The notes beneath the pieces were generated by a model. The model made no database searches. It was not told where the DNA came from and worked only from the letters and a program-made list of their open reading frames with translations. From Psychrobacter sp. P2G3 (GTDB lineage: Bacteria > Pseudomonadota > Gammaproteobacteria > Pseudomonadales > Moraxellaceae), in the NCBI RefSeq assembly GCF_001593285.1, contig NZ_CP012529.1:1860001-1924000 (forward strand): DNA of 64,000 nucleotides, in the 5' to 3' direction. Every line of letters begins with the position of its first letter. Position 1 is the first letter of the stretch. Positions 35,306 through 43,228 of this stretch are shown here, piece after piece. The position numbers and the translations under genes are program-made.

Positions 35306-35481
35306 TAGCCGCGACTATAGCGGTATCCTGCCAACGACGATGGCTCTCAGAAAATCACAGATTTTCTCTTGCGTTGGGGCAAAGCAGTGCTTTGCTTTTT
35401 CCCTCCTCAAGACTGTGGCTGGGAGTGGTCGCTCGAACGTTGGAACACTGCCAGACATAATAGACTGCACGTCAGCGGCTA
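35306..35481 (+). other. Nested inverted-repeat element (possible structured RNA or mobile remnant)
   Basis: Three nested complementary pairs are visible: TAGCCGCGAC (35306-35315) with GTCAGCGGCTA (35471-35481, one bulged A); CCAACG (35331-35336) with CGTTGG (35438-35443); CTCTCAG (35344-35350) with CTGGGAG (35419-35425, one G-U). The centre holds double-hairpin copy B. A 61-codon frame through it looks fortuitous. I do not recognise the element. Confidence 0.45.
35349..35400 (+). repeat. Double-hairpin element, copy B
   Basis: AGAAAATC ... GATTTTCT, then CTTGCG, then the palindrome GCAAAGCAGTGCTTTGC and a T run: the same order of parts as copy A at 34953-35010, diverged in sequence. It sits at the apex of the nested element 35306-35481. 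Confidence 0.6.
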
Positions 35482-35609
35482 GGCAGATACAAGCGGTAGG
35501 CGGGATTGGCTACTTAAATAGTTAAATTTAATACAATAACAAATAAGACTTAATTTTCGTGCTAAAATTGGCCCTATATTTAGAGCTTAATATTAGTGGA
35601 GAATGAATC

Positions 35610-35861
35610 ATGCAACCGATATTTGCGACACAGACAGCTAGCATCTCAGAACTAAAGGCCAACCCTTCGGCACTAATTAAACAGTCGGATGGTGAATCCA
35701 TTGCTATTTTAAATCATAACAAACCTGTGGCTTATTTAGTTTCAACAGATATGTATGAGCGCATGATGGAAGCGATGGACGATATGGCATTAAGCCAAAC
35801 CGTTAGCGCACGAATGAATGACGGGCAAGTACCTGTAAAGGTAACGTTGGATGACTTATAA
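35610..35861 (+). CDS. Type II antitoxin, Phd/YefM family
   Basis: An 83-residue antitoxin. The N-terminal Phd/YefM DNA-binding part is visible as ASISELKANPSALIKQSDGE followed by SIAILNHNKPVAYLVSTDMY. The C-terminal 30 residues (ARMNDGQVPVKVTLDDL) would wrap the toxin. The stop overlaps the RelE-type toxin start by 11 bases (35851-35861), the usual coupled arrangement. Such pairs repress their own promoter. It lies in the island between nrdA and nrdB. Confidence 0.92.
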   Translation: MQPIFATQTASISELKANPSALIKQSDGESIAILNHNKPVAYLVSTDMYERMMEAMDDMALSQTVSARMNDGQVPVKVTLDDL

Positions 35862-36138
35862 TCTTGAGTTTCATCCTTTAGCATTAAAAGAATGGAAAAA
35901 GTTAGCGCCCAGTATTCAGCAGCAGTTTAAGAAAAAATTACAGCAGCGCTTATTAAACCCTCGTGTTCCTGCTTCAAAACTCTCGGGACATACAGACGCC
36001 TATAAAATCAAACTACGCACCATAGGCTATCGTCTGGTTTATACCGTAAAAGATGATGTAGTGGTGGTTTATGTGCTAGCCGTAGGCAAAAGAGAAAACA
36101 ATAAGGTATATGAAAGCCTTGTGTCACGCCAACCATAA
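35851..36138 (+). CDS. RelE/ParE-superfamily toxin
   Basis: A 95-residue toxin-fold protein: YNLEFHPLALKEWKKLAPSI, LSGHTDAYKIKLRTIGYRLV and YTVKDDVVVVYVLAVGKREN are the RelE pattern, with conserved Arg, Tyr and Lys/Arg residues near the C-terminus that serve in mRNA cleavage in RelE. RelE toxins cleave mRNA on the ribosome, and ParE relatives act on gyrase; the basic C-terminal residues favour RelE. It overlaps the antitoxin gene by 11 bases and is followed 23 bases later by a third gene. Confidence 0.9.
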   Translation: MTYNLEFHPLALKEWKKLAPSIQQQFKKKLQQRLLNPRVPASKLSGHTDAYKIKLRTIGYRLVYTVKDDVVVVYVLAVGKRENNKVYESLVSRQP

Positions 36139-36161
36139 TTTATAAAAACGACGGAGGTCAT

Positions 36162-36533
36162 GTGCAATATACCGCAATCATCAAAGACGGTGGTTTGTTT
36201 ATCCCAAATGTATTTTCAGACCTAAACGATGGTGGCTCGCATATCGTACAAGTCGAGGTTGATATTGCAGAGGTGCGTCAGCAGTTAGGTGTGGATGAAG
36301 CATCAAAGACAGCCATCACCAAAAAAAGCGTGGCAAAAGCAGCTAAAAAGCCAGTATCGAGAACGGCTAAAAAGGACACAAAAATAGCAGCGGAAGATAT
36401 GGATGTGAGTACCCTACGCAAAAGCGCACTTGATGAACTAGAAGCACTCGATGATAGTGAACTGAGCGAAATTTTTAAAGCCTATATGAACGACGGACAA
36501 GAGTCGTCACAGATATCACTAGAGAACCTCTAA
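36162..36533 (+). CDS. Unknown small protein downstream of the toxin-antitoxin pair
   Basis: A 123-residue protein starting at GTG with GGAGG about 5 bases before it. It has an N-terminal beta-rich segment YTAIIKDGGLFIPNVFSDLN, a Lys/Ala-rich middle (KKSVAKAAKKPVSRTAKKDT) and an acidic C-terminus. The last residues, AYMNDGQESSQISLENL, resemble the antitoxin tail ARMNDGQVPVKVTLDDL of the gene at 35610-35861. It is probably co-transcribed with the toxin pair. I do not recognise a family. A third, accessory antitoxin component or chaperone-like partner is possible but unproven. Confidence 0.7.
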   Translation: MQYTAIIKDGGLFIPNVFSDLNDGGSHIVQVEVDIAEVRQQLGVDEASKTAITKKSVAKAAKKPVSRTAKKDTKIAAEDMDVSTLRKSALDELEALDDSELSEIFKAYMNDGQESSQISLENL

Positions 36534-36630
36534 GCTAAAAAGCTATAATCCGAAAACGTGTAATAACATCAAATCAAAGCCAGTCAAACCCATATAAATT
36601 AATAACCGTATCAATTATAAAGGCAGTCCC

Positions 36631-37764
36631 ATGACTTACTCGATTTTTTCCCAAACGCCAAACAATGCTATGAAAGAGCCGATGTTCTTTGGTCAGCCGG
36701 TCAATATTGCCCGCTACGACCAACAAAAGCATCCTATCTTTGAGCAGCTGATCGAAAAGCAGCTATCGTTCTTTTGGCGTCCAGAAGAAGTTGATGTGTC
36801 AAAAGACCGCATGGACTTTGGCAATCTGTCCTCGCATGAGCAGCATATATTTTTGAGTAACCTCAAGTACCAGACCCTACTCGACTCTATCCAAGGTCGT
36901 AGCCCAAACGTGGTGCTATTGCCGTTGGTATCGATTCCAGAGCTAGAGACTTGGATTGAGACATGGTCGTTTTCAGAAACCATTCATTCACGCAGCTATA
37001 CTCATATCATTCGTAACATCGTCAACGATCCAAGCATTATCTTTGACGACATTATGCAAAATGAGCACATTTTAGAGCGTGCCTCTGACATCGCCAAATA
37101 CTATGACGACTTGTACCGCAATTCGCAGCTCTATAGCTTGTATGGTCCGGGTATCCACAATATCAACGGTAAAGAAATCACCGTCGATTTAAAGTCGCTT
37201 AAAAAGCAGATGTATCTATGCATTATGGCGGTCAACGTTTTAGAAGCTATTCGCTTTTATGTGTCGTTCGCGTGCTCGTTTGCGTTTGCTGAGCGTAAAT
37301 TGATGGAAGGTAATGCCAAGATTATTAAGCTTATTGCCCGTGATGAGGCGCTGCATTTGACTGGTACGCAGCATATGCTTAACCTTATGCGTAACGGCAA
37401 GGACGATCCAGAGATGGTAGAGATTGCCCATGAGTGCTATGAGGCAAGTATTGAGATCTTCGTTAAAGCGGCAGAGCAAGAAAAAGAATGGGCCAGCTAT
37501 CTGTTTAAAGATGGCTCGATGATTGGTCTGAATAAAGACATACTTTGCCAGTATATTGAATATATTACTAACTTACGTATGGAAGCGGTCGGCTTGCCAT
37601 CAGCATTCCCGAACTCTAAGTCAAATCCGATTCCATGGATTAATACATGGCTATCGTCTGATAACGTCCAAGTCGCCCCACAAGAGACGGAAATCAGCTC
37701 GTACTTGGTCGGTCAGATTGACTCGGATCTATCAAATAGTGATTTTGATGACTTTGAGCTTTAA
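36631..37764 (+). CDS. nrdB: Class Ia ribonucleoside-diphosphate reductase, beta subunit
   Basis: A 377-residue small subunit that holds the diiron-tyrosyl radical. It starts [20 protein letters not shown], then [32 protein letters not shown] (iron-ligand Glu and His, near the radical Tyr) and [18 protein letters not shown] (Glu and His ligands). The C-terminal tail [13 protein letters not shown] binds the alpha subunit. Its separation from nrdA by about 2.9 kb means it needs read-through or its own promoter in 36534-36630. yfaE-like ferredoxin follows 247 bp downstream. Confidence 0.97.
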   Translation: MTYSIFSQTPNNAMKEPMFFGQPVNIARYDQQKHPIFEQLIEKQLSFFWRPEEVDVSKDRMDFGNLSSHEQHIFLSNLKYQTLLDSIQGRSPNVVLLPLVSIPELETWIETWSFSETIHSRSYTHIIRNIVNDPSIIFDDIMQNEHILERASDIAKYYDDLYRNSQLYSLYGPGIHNINGKEITVDLKSLKKQMYLCIMAVNVLEAIRFYVSFACSFAFAERKLMEGNAKIIKLIARDEALHLTGTQHMLNLMRNGKDDPEMVEIAHECYEASIEIFVKAAEQEKEWASYLFKDGSMIGLNKDILCQYIEYITNLRMEAVGLPSAFPNSKSNPIPWINTWLSSDNVQVAPQETEISSYLVGQIDSDLSNSDFDDFEL

Positions 37765-38011
37765 AGGCTGGTATTTTAAAGGCTAATGCTCTAAGACTAA
37801 TATTTTGAAGCTAACTTTTAATAGTTTAACTTTGCAACGCTTAACCTTAATAGTTATGGCTTAATCTTAATCCTTTAAGCTTAAGCCATTTTAGTTTTAG
37901 TAAGGACTTATTAGGCTGCGTTCGACGCGCTCTAAATGAACACGCCCTAAATGAATAAGGTAACACTCAAAAGAAGCTGGAACTATAGCACCAGTTAAAA
38001 TAGGATCAACT

Positions 38012-38278
38012 ATGACTTGGGTAATGACCAGTAAAAAACAGTTTTATCTGCATGATGATGAAAGTCTGCTCGATGGGCTGCTACGTACAGGACACGATGT
38101 CAACTATCAATGCCGCGAGGGCTATTGTGGTAGCTGCCGAGTAAAGCGCATTGCCAGCTCACACTTGGTGGACTATCCATTTGAACCATTAGCCATGATT
38201 GAGGATGATGAGATATTGCCTTGCTGTTGCCGTGTGCAAGGCGTGATTTATATCAACCATGAACCTATTGTGAAATAA
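38012..38278 (+). CDS. yfaE: 2Fe-2S ferredoxin, YfaE-like (NrdB maintenance)
   Basis: An 88-residue plant-type ferredoxin. Cluster ligands are C34-x4-C39-x2-C42 (CREGYCGSC) and a Cys in LPCCC (71-73). Downstream of nrdB this matches YfaE, which in E. coli supplies electrons to assemble or repair the diferric-tyrosyl radical of NrdB. Shortness and the position next to nrdB support the assignment. A strong bidirectional terminator follows. Confidence 0.88.
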   Translation: MTWVMTSKKQFYLHDDESLLDGLLRTGHDVNYQCREGYCGSCRVKRIASSHLVDYPFEPLAMIEDDEILPCCCRVQGVIYINHEPIVK

Positions 38279-38307
38279 AATCTCATTTATTAAAAGTTAA
38301 AATCAAT

Positions 38308-38345
38308 AAAAAGCGCGCTATCTAAATAAGATAGCGCGCTTTTTT
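38308..38345. terminator. Bidirectional terminator
   Basis: AAAAAGCGCGCTATCT and AGATAGCGCGCTTTTT form a perfect 16-bp stem with a short loop, between the convergent ferredoxin and DegS-like genes. Confidence 0.95.
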
Positions 38346-38379
38346 ATACATGACTGCTTGCTATATATATCTGTCTTGA

Positions 38380-39726
38380 CTATTGGGCAGCAGCATCTTG
38401 TTCAAACAACTTTAATAGCTCTTCACGCATACGATTACGCTCTTCTTCCGACATCATAGGCGCATTTGGATCATCGTAATATTGCTGCTCGCCTTGACTA
38501 TCTGGACTACCTTGACCATTCAACCTGTCATCATGCAAGATTCTTGGCTCTTCAACCTCCACGACTTCTTGGGCAGGACGTTCTTCAAGCAATATCTTAA
38601 CCTGCTTGTTTTGACCATTGCGCAATACTTGTGCATTTAGCTCAGTCGTTGGTGCTTTACGTGCTACGTATTGAATAAGCTTGTTTGCATCAGTCATCTC
38701 GATACCATCAATCGTCAAGATCACATCACCGACTTTTAAACCACTTTTGGCAGCAGGGCCTTGAGCGACGACATTCAGGACTTCTACCCCTGTTGAAGTT
38801 TCAAGGCGCGTTGGGTCACGTAGTTGCGATTGGATTTCGATACCTAGCCAGCCGCGACTAACTCTACCGTCTTTAATGAGCGCATTCATAACCTGCTCAA
38901 CGATAGCGGTTGGAATGGCAAAACCAATACCCATCGAACCGCCAGAGCGAGAGAAGATAACGGTGTTGATACCGACTAGCTCACCACGGGCATCGACGAG
39001 CGCGCCACCTGAGTTACCCGGATTAATAGCCGCATCCGTCTGAATAAAATCTTCAAACTTATTAACGCCAAGACCAGTACGACCAGTCGCTGAAATAATC
39101 CCTTGAGTGACCGTTTGACCGACCCCAAATGGATTACCAATCGCTAAAGCTAAGTCACCAACACGACTAGGCGCTTCACGAAAACCTAATGGCGTCAGTC
39201 CGGTCATATCAACCTTGATAACTGCTAGATCACTATCTGGGTCAGTACCAATAACTTTGGCGCGGCTTTTACGGCCGTCATTGAAGGCAACGGTAATCTC
39301 ATCCGCTTTTTCAATGACATGAGCATTGGTGACGATATAGCCATCCTCTGACACGATGACACCCGAACCTAGGTTAGTCGGCCCTTGACCTTGCGGTCCG
39401 CCATGGAACTCAAAGAAGCGGCGTAAGACTGGATCATCCATATAAGGATGCTCAGCCATCGTTTGGGTAGTATAGATATTTACCACTGACTGCGAGGCTC
39501 GCGCCACCGCATTGTGATAAGAAGCGATGGGTGCTGGCTTATCAGAAGTAGGTGCTAACGCTTCCTGCTCAGCAGCCGTCGTCCTTGGTGGCTCCCACGT
39601 TGTCTCAGATGGTGCCTTCATACTCATAAACAACCAGATAAACGCTGCGATTATTATCAGCAGTAATATCCAAGGCAACCACTTCCACAGAGTTGCCTTA
39701 TTGTTGGTGTTTGGGGATGACGACAT
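38380..39726 (-). CDS. DegS/AlgW-like periplasmic serine protease
   Basis: A 448-residue inner-membrane-anchored protease. One N-terminal helix (WLPWILLLIIIAAFIWLFM, about 16-34) is followed by a trypsin-like domain: TNAHV (His), DSDLAV (Asp) and NPGNSGGAL (Ser). One PDZ domain follows (VLNVVAQGPAAKSGLKVGDV and on). One anchor and one PDZ domain match DegS/AlgW, site-1 proteases that cleave anti-sigma factors in the envelope stress response, rather than DegP. No rseA-like substrate is adjacent. The 60-residue tail after the PDZ domain (RLNGQGSPDSQGEQQYYDD, then MSEEERNRMREELLK) is an unusual addition. Confidence 0.88.
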   Translation of the reverse strand: MSSSPNTNNKATLWKWLPWILLLIIIAAFIWLFMSMKAPSETTWEPPRTTAAEQEALAPTSDKPAPIASYHNAVARASQSVVNIYTTQTMAEHPYMDDPVLRRFFEFHGGPQGQGPTNLGSGVIVSEDGYIVTNAHVIEKADEITVAFNDGRKSRAKVIGTDPDSDLAVIKVDMTGLTPLGFREAPSRVGDLALAIGNPFGVGQTVTQGIISATGRTGLGVNKFEDFIQTDAAINPGNSGGALVDARGELVGINTVIFSRSGGSMGIGFAIPTAIVEQVMNALIKDGRVSRGWLGIEIQSQLRDPTRLETSTGVEVLNVVAQGPAAKSGLKVGDVILTIDGIEMTDANKLIQYVARKAPTTELNAQVLRNGQNKQVKILLEERPAQEVVEVEEPRILHDDRLNGQGSPDSQGEQQYYDDPNAPMMSEEERNRMREELLKLFEQDAAAQ

Positions 39727-40074
39727 ATATAAACCTCTATAAATTTGATACGGACAGACAGTGATAAATGTGGTGAGACGATTGCGATTAAATTGTTATT
39801 AAGTAGGTGCTGTTAACCGGTTATTAATCGGTTGATAAGCTGCTGTAAATCAGCTATTAATAAGTCAGACACTATCTATTAGACAGGCTCACGTAGGTAA
39901 ATTATAACTGGCAACACCATAAAATAGTAACGTATCGTGTACCATTTCAGTTATGGGGTTTATCTCCTCATTTACAACATCATGCTAGAATGATTGCCAT
40001 AAAAACCTGTTTATCAATGATGCTCGCTTGACTAACTGAAATCATTATATCAATTGAAATGATAAGGACACACA
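39727..40074. other. Divergent intergenic region
   Basis: 348 bp between the DegS-like and Nif3-like genes. AACCGGTTATTAATCGGTT (39820-39838) is a small inverted repeat and may be an operator; otherwise only presumed promoters. Confidence 0.4.
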
Positions 40075-40917
40075 ATGACCGCGAAAGCTATTTCAACTGA
40101 ACCATCAAATACAGCAATTACCGCACAAGCCTTGACCCAATTTTGCGATGACTATCTATCTGCGAGTGCCTTTAAAGACTATGCACCTAATGGGTTGCAA
40201 GTAGATGGCGGACAGCCTATCAGACGCATTGTTACAGGCGTTACTGCCTGTGAAGCCTTAATCGATGCTGCAATTGAGGCAAAAGCTGATGCCATCATGG
40301 TACATCATGGCTACTTTTGGAAAGGTGAACCTGAGCCGATCACTGGCATGAAAGGTCGACGCATTCGTAAATTGATGCAACACGGTATCTCTATGATTGG
40401 CTATCACCTACCTCTTGATGCGCACCCTACCATTGGTAATAATGCCAAGCTCGCTGAGATGCTAGGATTAACCATTACCGAAGCGCTTTATCCTCATGAA
40501 TCGCACCCTGTCGGCAATATCGCCATTTGTACTCCGCAAAGTACTGAAACATTAATCCAAACGATTACTCAAGCATTGGGACGCGTGCCTCTACATATTT
40601 CAGGTAACTATCACTATTCTGCGAATGACCAATCAGATCAAACCAATGTTACAGCACCAAAACTGATTGAACGTGTGGGTCTCTGCACAGGCGGTGCACA
40701 AGATATGATTGAGCAAGCGGCAGCGATGGGCTGTGATGCCTATATCTCTGGTGAAATATCTGAGCGCACTACTCATAGTGCTAGAGAGCTTGGGATTGAC
40801 TATTTTGCCTGTGGTCATCATGCGACAGAACGAGGCGGCATTCAGGCGTTAGGTAAACTGGTTACTGAGCATTTTGGACTGCCAGTCACATTTATAGACA
40901 TCGACAATCCCGCATAG
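40075..40917 (+). CDS. Nif3-like dinuclear metal-centre protein (YbgI family)
   Basis: A 280-residue Nif3/YbgI family protein. Family motifs are YAPNGLQVDGG, DAIMVHHGYFWKG (metal His pair), ISMIGYHLPLDAHPTIGNNA, AYISGEISERTTHSARE and CGHHATERGGIQ (C-terminal metal His and Glu). YbgI is a toroidal hexamer with two metal ions per subunit; proposed roles include GTP cyclohydrolase-type or other hydrolase activity, not settled. Monocistronic, followed by nearly 1 kb of non-coding DNA. Confidence 0.92.
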   Translation: MTAKAISTEPSNTAITAQALTQFCDDYLSASAFKDYAPNGLQVDGGQPIRRIVTGVTACEALIDAAIEAKADAIMVHHGYFWKGEPEPITGMKGRRIRKLMQHGISMIGYHLPLDAHPTIGNNAKLAEMLGLTITEALYPHESHPVGNIAICTPQSTETLIQTITQALGRVPLHISGNYHYSANDQSDQTNVTAPKLIERVGLCTGGAQDMIEQAAAMGCDAYISGEISERTTHSARELGIDYFACGHHATERGGIQALGKLVTEHFGLPVTFIDIDNPA

Positions 40918-41900
40918 CTCTACATGACCAGCATTCTAGATAACCAGCTTTTATCAGTGCGAGATATTGACGAGCTCATAATCTTTAACCAGCTCATGCC
41001 CTTTAACCTTTGAGAAAATAGACTTTATTCACTTATACGAATATAATGGCTATTTTTGACCGTCTATTCCTTAATTGTTAAGTTTTATCACTCTTTTATT
41101 AACTTTACTTGAATAATGGTGTTATAAACCGCATAAAGTTAACTTGCGAAAGAACGTTTTGTCATGAAACTTCCCATTTACTATGGCCTCCGGTTATAAC
41201 GTTGAGCTAATGAGCGATTATCCGTATATCTATGACAGATTACGGATAATTAGTATTCTCTCAGCTTAACGTTGCAATGATTGTGTACATTAACTTTAAG
41301 AAATGACGTGTCATTTGCGCTAAAAACATTTGATACGACAAAACTCATATGGTTAATGATCAACATTGCTGGACATTAGTGTATTAGCAATATGCTGCCT
41401 TATCAGTTATTCATAGGCTGCTGAATCTGCTAGTGATAGTACAGTAGAATTAATTTTGGTTAAGATCAATATAGCCGCTTACTTTTACAACAATATTATT
41501 ACTTATGCATTTGTCTCAATAACTTATTCATGACCTTACCTATGTTCAATATAGTATTTTAGTCATATTTTAGTCCGTTATCGGTAAAGGTGACATAACA
41601 GTCATTACTTGTTACCTTTATTTATGCTGCTTAGTTTATGTTACGTCTATAGCTTAAGCATACGGTTTATAAGGCTTTTTATGGGTTTATTATTAAACCT
41701 TATATGGAAAGCCTTTATGATAATAATATCTATATTGATACAAGATGCGGTAGTGCTTGTGCTATTAAAGAGCCTATCATCATTTAAGATGCAATCTTAT
41801 CGTCTATCTGCTGTTTAGTTATTTAGAATAGCTGTTTGGATAGTCATGACGATAATTGCAGCTTTACGGTAAGTAGGATGGCTAAAATCAGGAGACATCC
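40918..41900. other. Long intergenic region with nested hairpin
   Basis: 983 bp without a supported gene. A nested hairpin lies at 41671-41715: AAGGCTTT with AAAGCCTT outside and GGTTTA with TAAACC inside. AAAGGTGACA and TGTTACCTTT pair at about 41586-41620, with a G-U pair and a long loop. A 69-codon frame at 41609-41818 is very hydrophobic but has no ribosome site or recognisable family. Could hold a small RNA; not provable here. Confidence 0.4.
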
Positions 41901-43106
41901 ATGCAGCGTATTACTTATCGTGTCAAAGTATCTGCGCAAGGTGCTAAACGCCGTATTTCTTATTTACTGCGTCCTAAGCGCACACTTAGCACCAAAAGTA
42001 ACATCGTTTCATCCGTTACCCCTACTAAGTCAAACCGTTTTGCCAAGACGAAAAAAATGGCACAAGTATCGAGTATTGCCCTACTCTCTTTGCCCGCTGA
42101 GAGTCTAACAATGATGGACCCAAAAGTGCCAGCGTATGATCACGTCATGCTGGAGGAGACGCTAACTATCGCAGCTGTCCCTGGAGATAGCACCTATTTT
42201 GCGACCGATGGTTTCCAACATGGCTTTGGTTATGATCTGGTACGTAGCTACGCTGATGAGCTGGGAGTGAAGGTTGATCTAAAGGCTTATGCGAGCGAAG
42301 AAGCAGCATTGCGAGCGCTAAAATCAGGTAATGCTGATATGGCATTAACCACGGCTAGCACGCAGCTAAAAAGTCAGCTTAATCTATCGTCGGTCAATGT
42401 CAGCTGCGGTTATGATACTAGCCTGACTAAAAATGGCTTGCATCCAAAAGTCAGCTGGACGTTCAACCAAGCTGATGATCCATTGTCACAAAAGGCCAGT
42501 TACTTTTTATGTGATAGCATCAAGCTCGAAAATACGCAAAAGCTTGCAGCATTCTATAATCAGAACTTGCTAAAAGATGCGTACAGTCAAAACCATTTTA
42601 AAAAGACTCTGACAGAAAAGCTGCCTGACTATCAGTCTTCTTTTAAAGAGCAAGCGCGCAACTACAATCATGACTGGGAGTTGCTGGTGGCAATGGGTTA
42701 TCAAGAGTCGCATCTTGATGCCAATGCAGTATCGCCAACAGGTGTACGTGGTTTGATGATGTTAACCAACAATACTGCAAAAGCCATGGGGGTCTCAGAT
42801 CGTGTAGACCCTTATCAAAGCATCGGCGGTGGCGCTCGTTATCTAGAGCAGATGAAAACTGACTTTGCTGATGTGCCAAAGACCGATCGGATTTGGTTTG
42901 CACTCGCTGCTTACAATATGGGTCCTAATGCTATTAAAGGTATTCAGCGCAAACTTAGTGACGCAGGTATTGATGATAAAAACTGGGCGAACGTCTATAC
43001 CTATCTATCAGAAAATAGAGCCTCAAATAGCCGATATGGTCAAGCGATGCACTACGTAAGTAATATCAGAAGTTATCTTGAAACCATTAAAACTCGTATG
43101 GTCTAG
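41901..43106 (+). CDS. MltF-like lytic transglycosylase
   Basis: A 401-residue protein with two parts. The first is a short solute-binding-protein-like region (LTIAAVPGDSTYFATDGFQH, GFGYDLVRSYADELGVKVDL, ALRALKSGNADMALTTAS). The second is an SLT domain: WELLVAMGYQESHLDANAVS holds the catalytic Glu, followed by SPTGVRGLMMLTNNTAKAMG and AAYNMGPNAIKG. This is the MltF arrangement; MltF cleaves peptidoglycan glycan strands and is anchored in the outer membrane. It is shorter than E. coli MltF (518) and its binding domain looks reduced. The N-terminus is long and very basic (RVKVSAQGAKRRISYLLRPK) before a modest hydrophobic stretch, so the export signal and true start are uncertain. Confidence 0.82.
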   Translation: MQRITYRVKVSAQGAKRRISYLLRPKRTLSTKSNIVSSVTPTKSNRFAKTKKMAQVSSIALLSLPAESLTMMDPKVPAYDHVMLEETLTIAAVPGDSTYFATDGFQHGFGYDLVRSYADELGVKVDLKAYASEEAALRALKSGNADMALTTASTQLKSQLNLSSVNVSCGYDTSLTKNGLHPKVSWTFNQADDPLSQKASYFLCDSIKLENTQKLAAFYNQNLLKDAYSQNHFKKTLTEKLPDYQSSFKEQARNYNHDWELLVAMGYQESHLDANAVSPTGVRGLMMLTNNTAKAMGVSDRVDPYQSIGGGARYLEQMKTDFADVPKTDRIWFALAAYNMGPNAIKGIQRKLSDAGIDDKNWANVYTYLSENRASNSRYGQAMHYVSNIRSYLETIKTRMV

Positions 43107-43140
43107 GCCTAACCTCTGAGTTGATAAAAGGCGTAAACAT

Positions 43141-43178
43141 AAAAAAAGCTGCTCTTAATAATAAGAGCAGCTTTTTTT
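43141..43178. terminator. Bidirectional terminator
   Basis: AAAAAAAGCTGCTCTTA and TAAGAGCAGCTTTTTTT form a perfect stem, between convergent transglycosylase genes. Confidence 0.95.
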
Positions 43179-43228
43179 GGTTAACATTTTGCCAATAGTA
43201 CTTACTATTTAGTAAGTACTATTTAAAA

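Noticed and set aside
35286..35505. Possible integron attC site
   Set aside because: End sequences only loosely resemble attC cores, the length is long, and no integron integrase or cassette array is seen.
35340..35525. A 61-codon frame in the nrdA-nrdB island
   Set aside because: It runs through the nested inverted repeats and double hairpin, so its sequence is explained by structure; no ribosome site.
41609..41818. A 69-codon hydrophobic frame upstream of the MltF-like gene
   Set aside because: No ribosome site, no recognisable family, and it overlaps the nested hairpin; more likely chance in AT-rich DNA.
41836..42108. Frame overlapping the start of the MltF-like gene
   Set aside because: Shadow of the real gene in another frame, with no family match.
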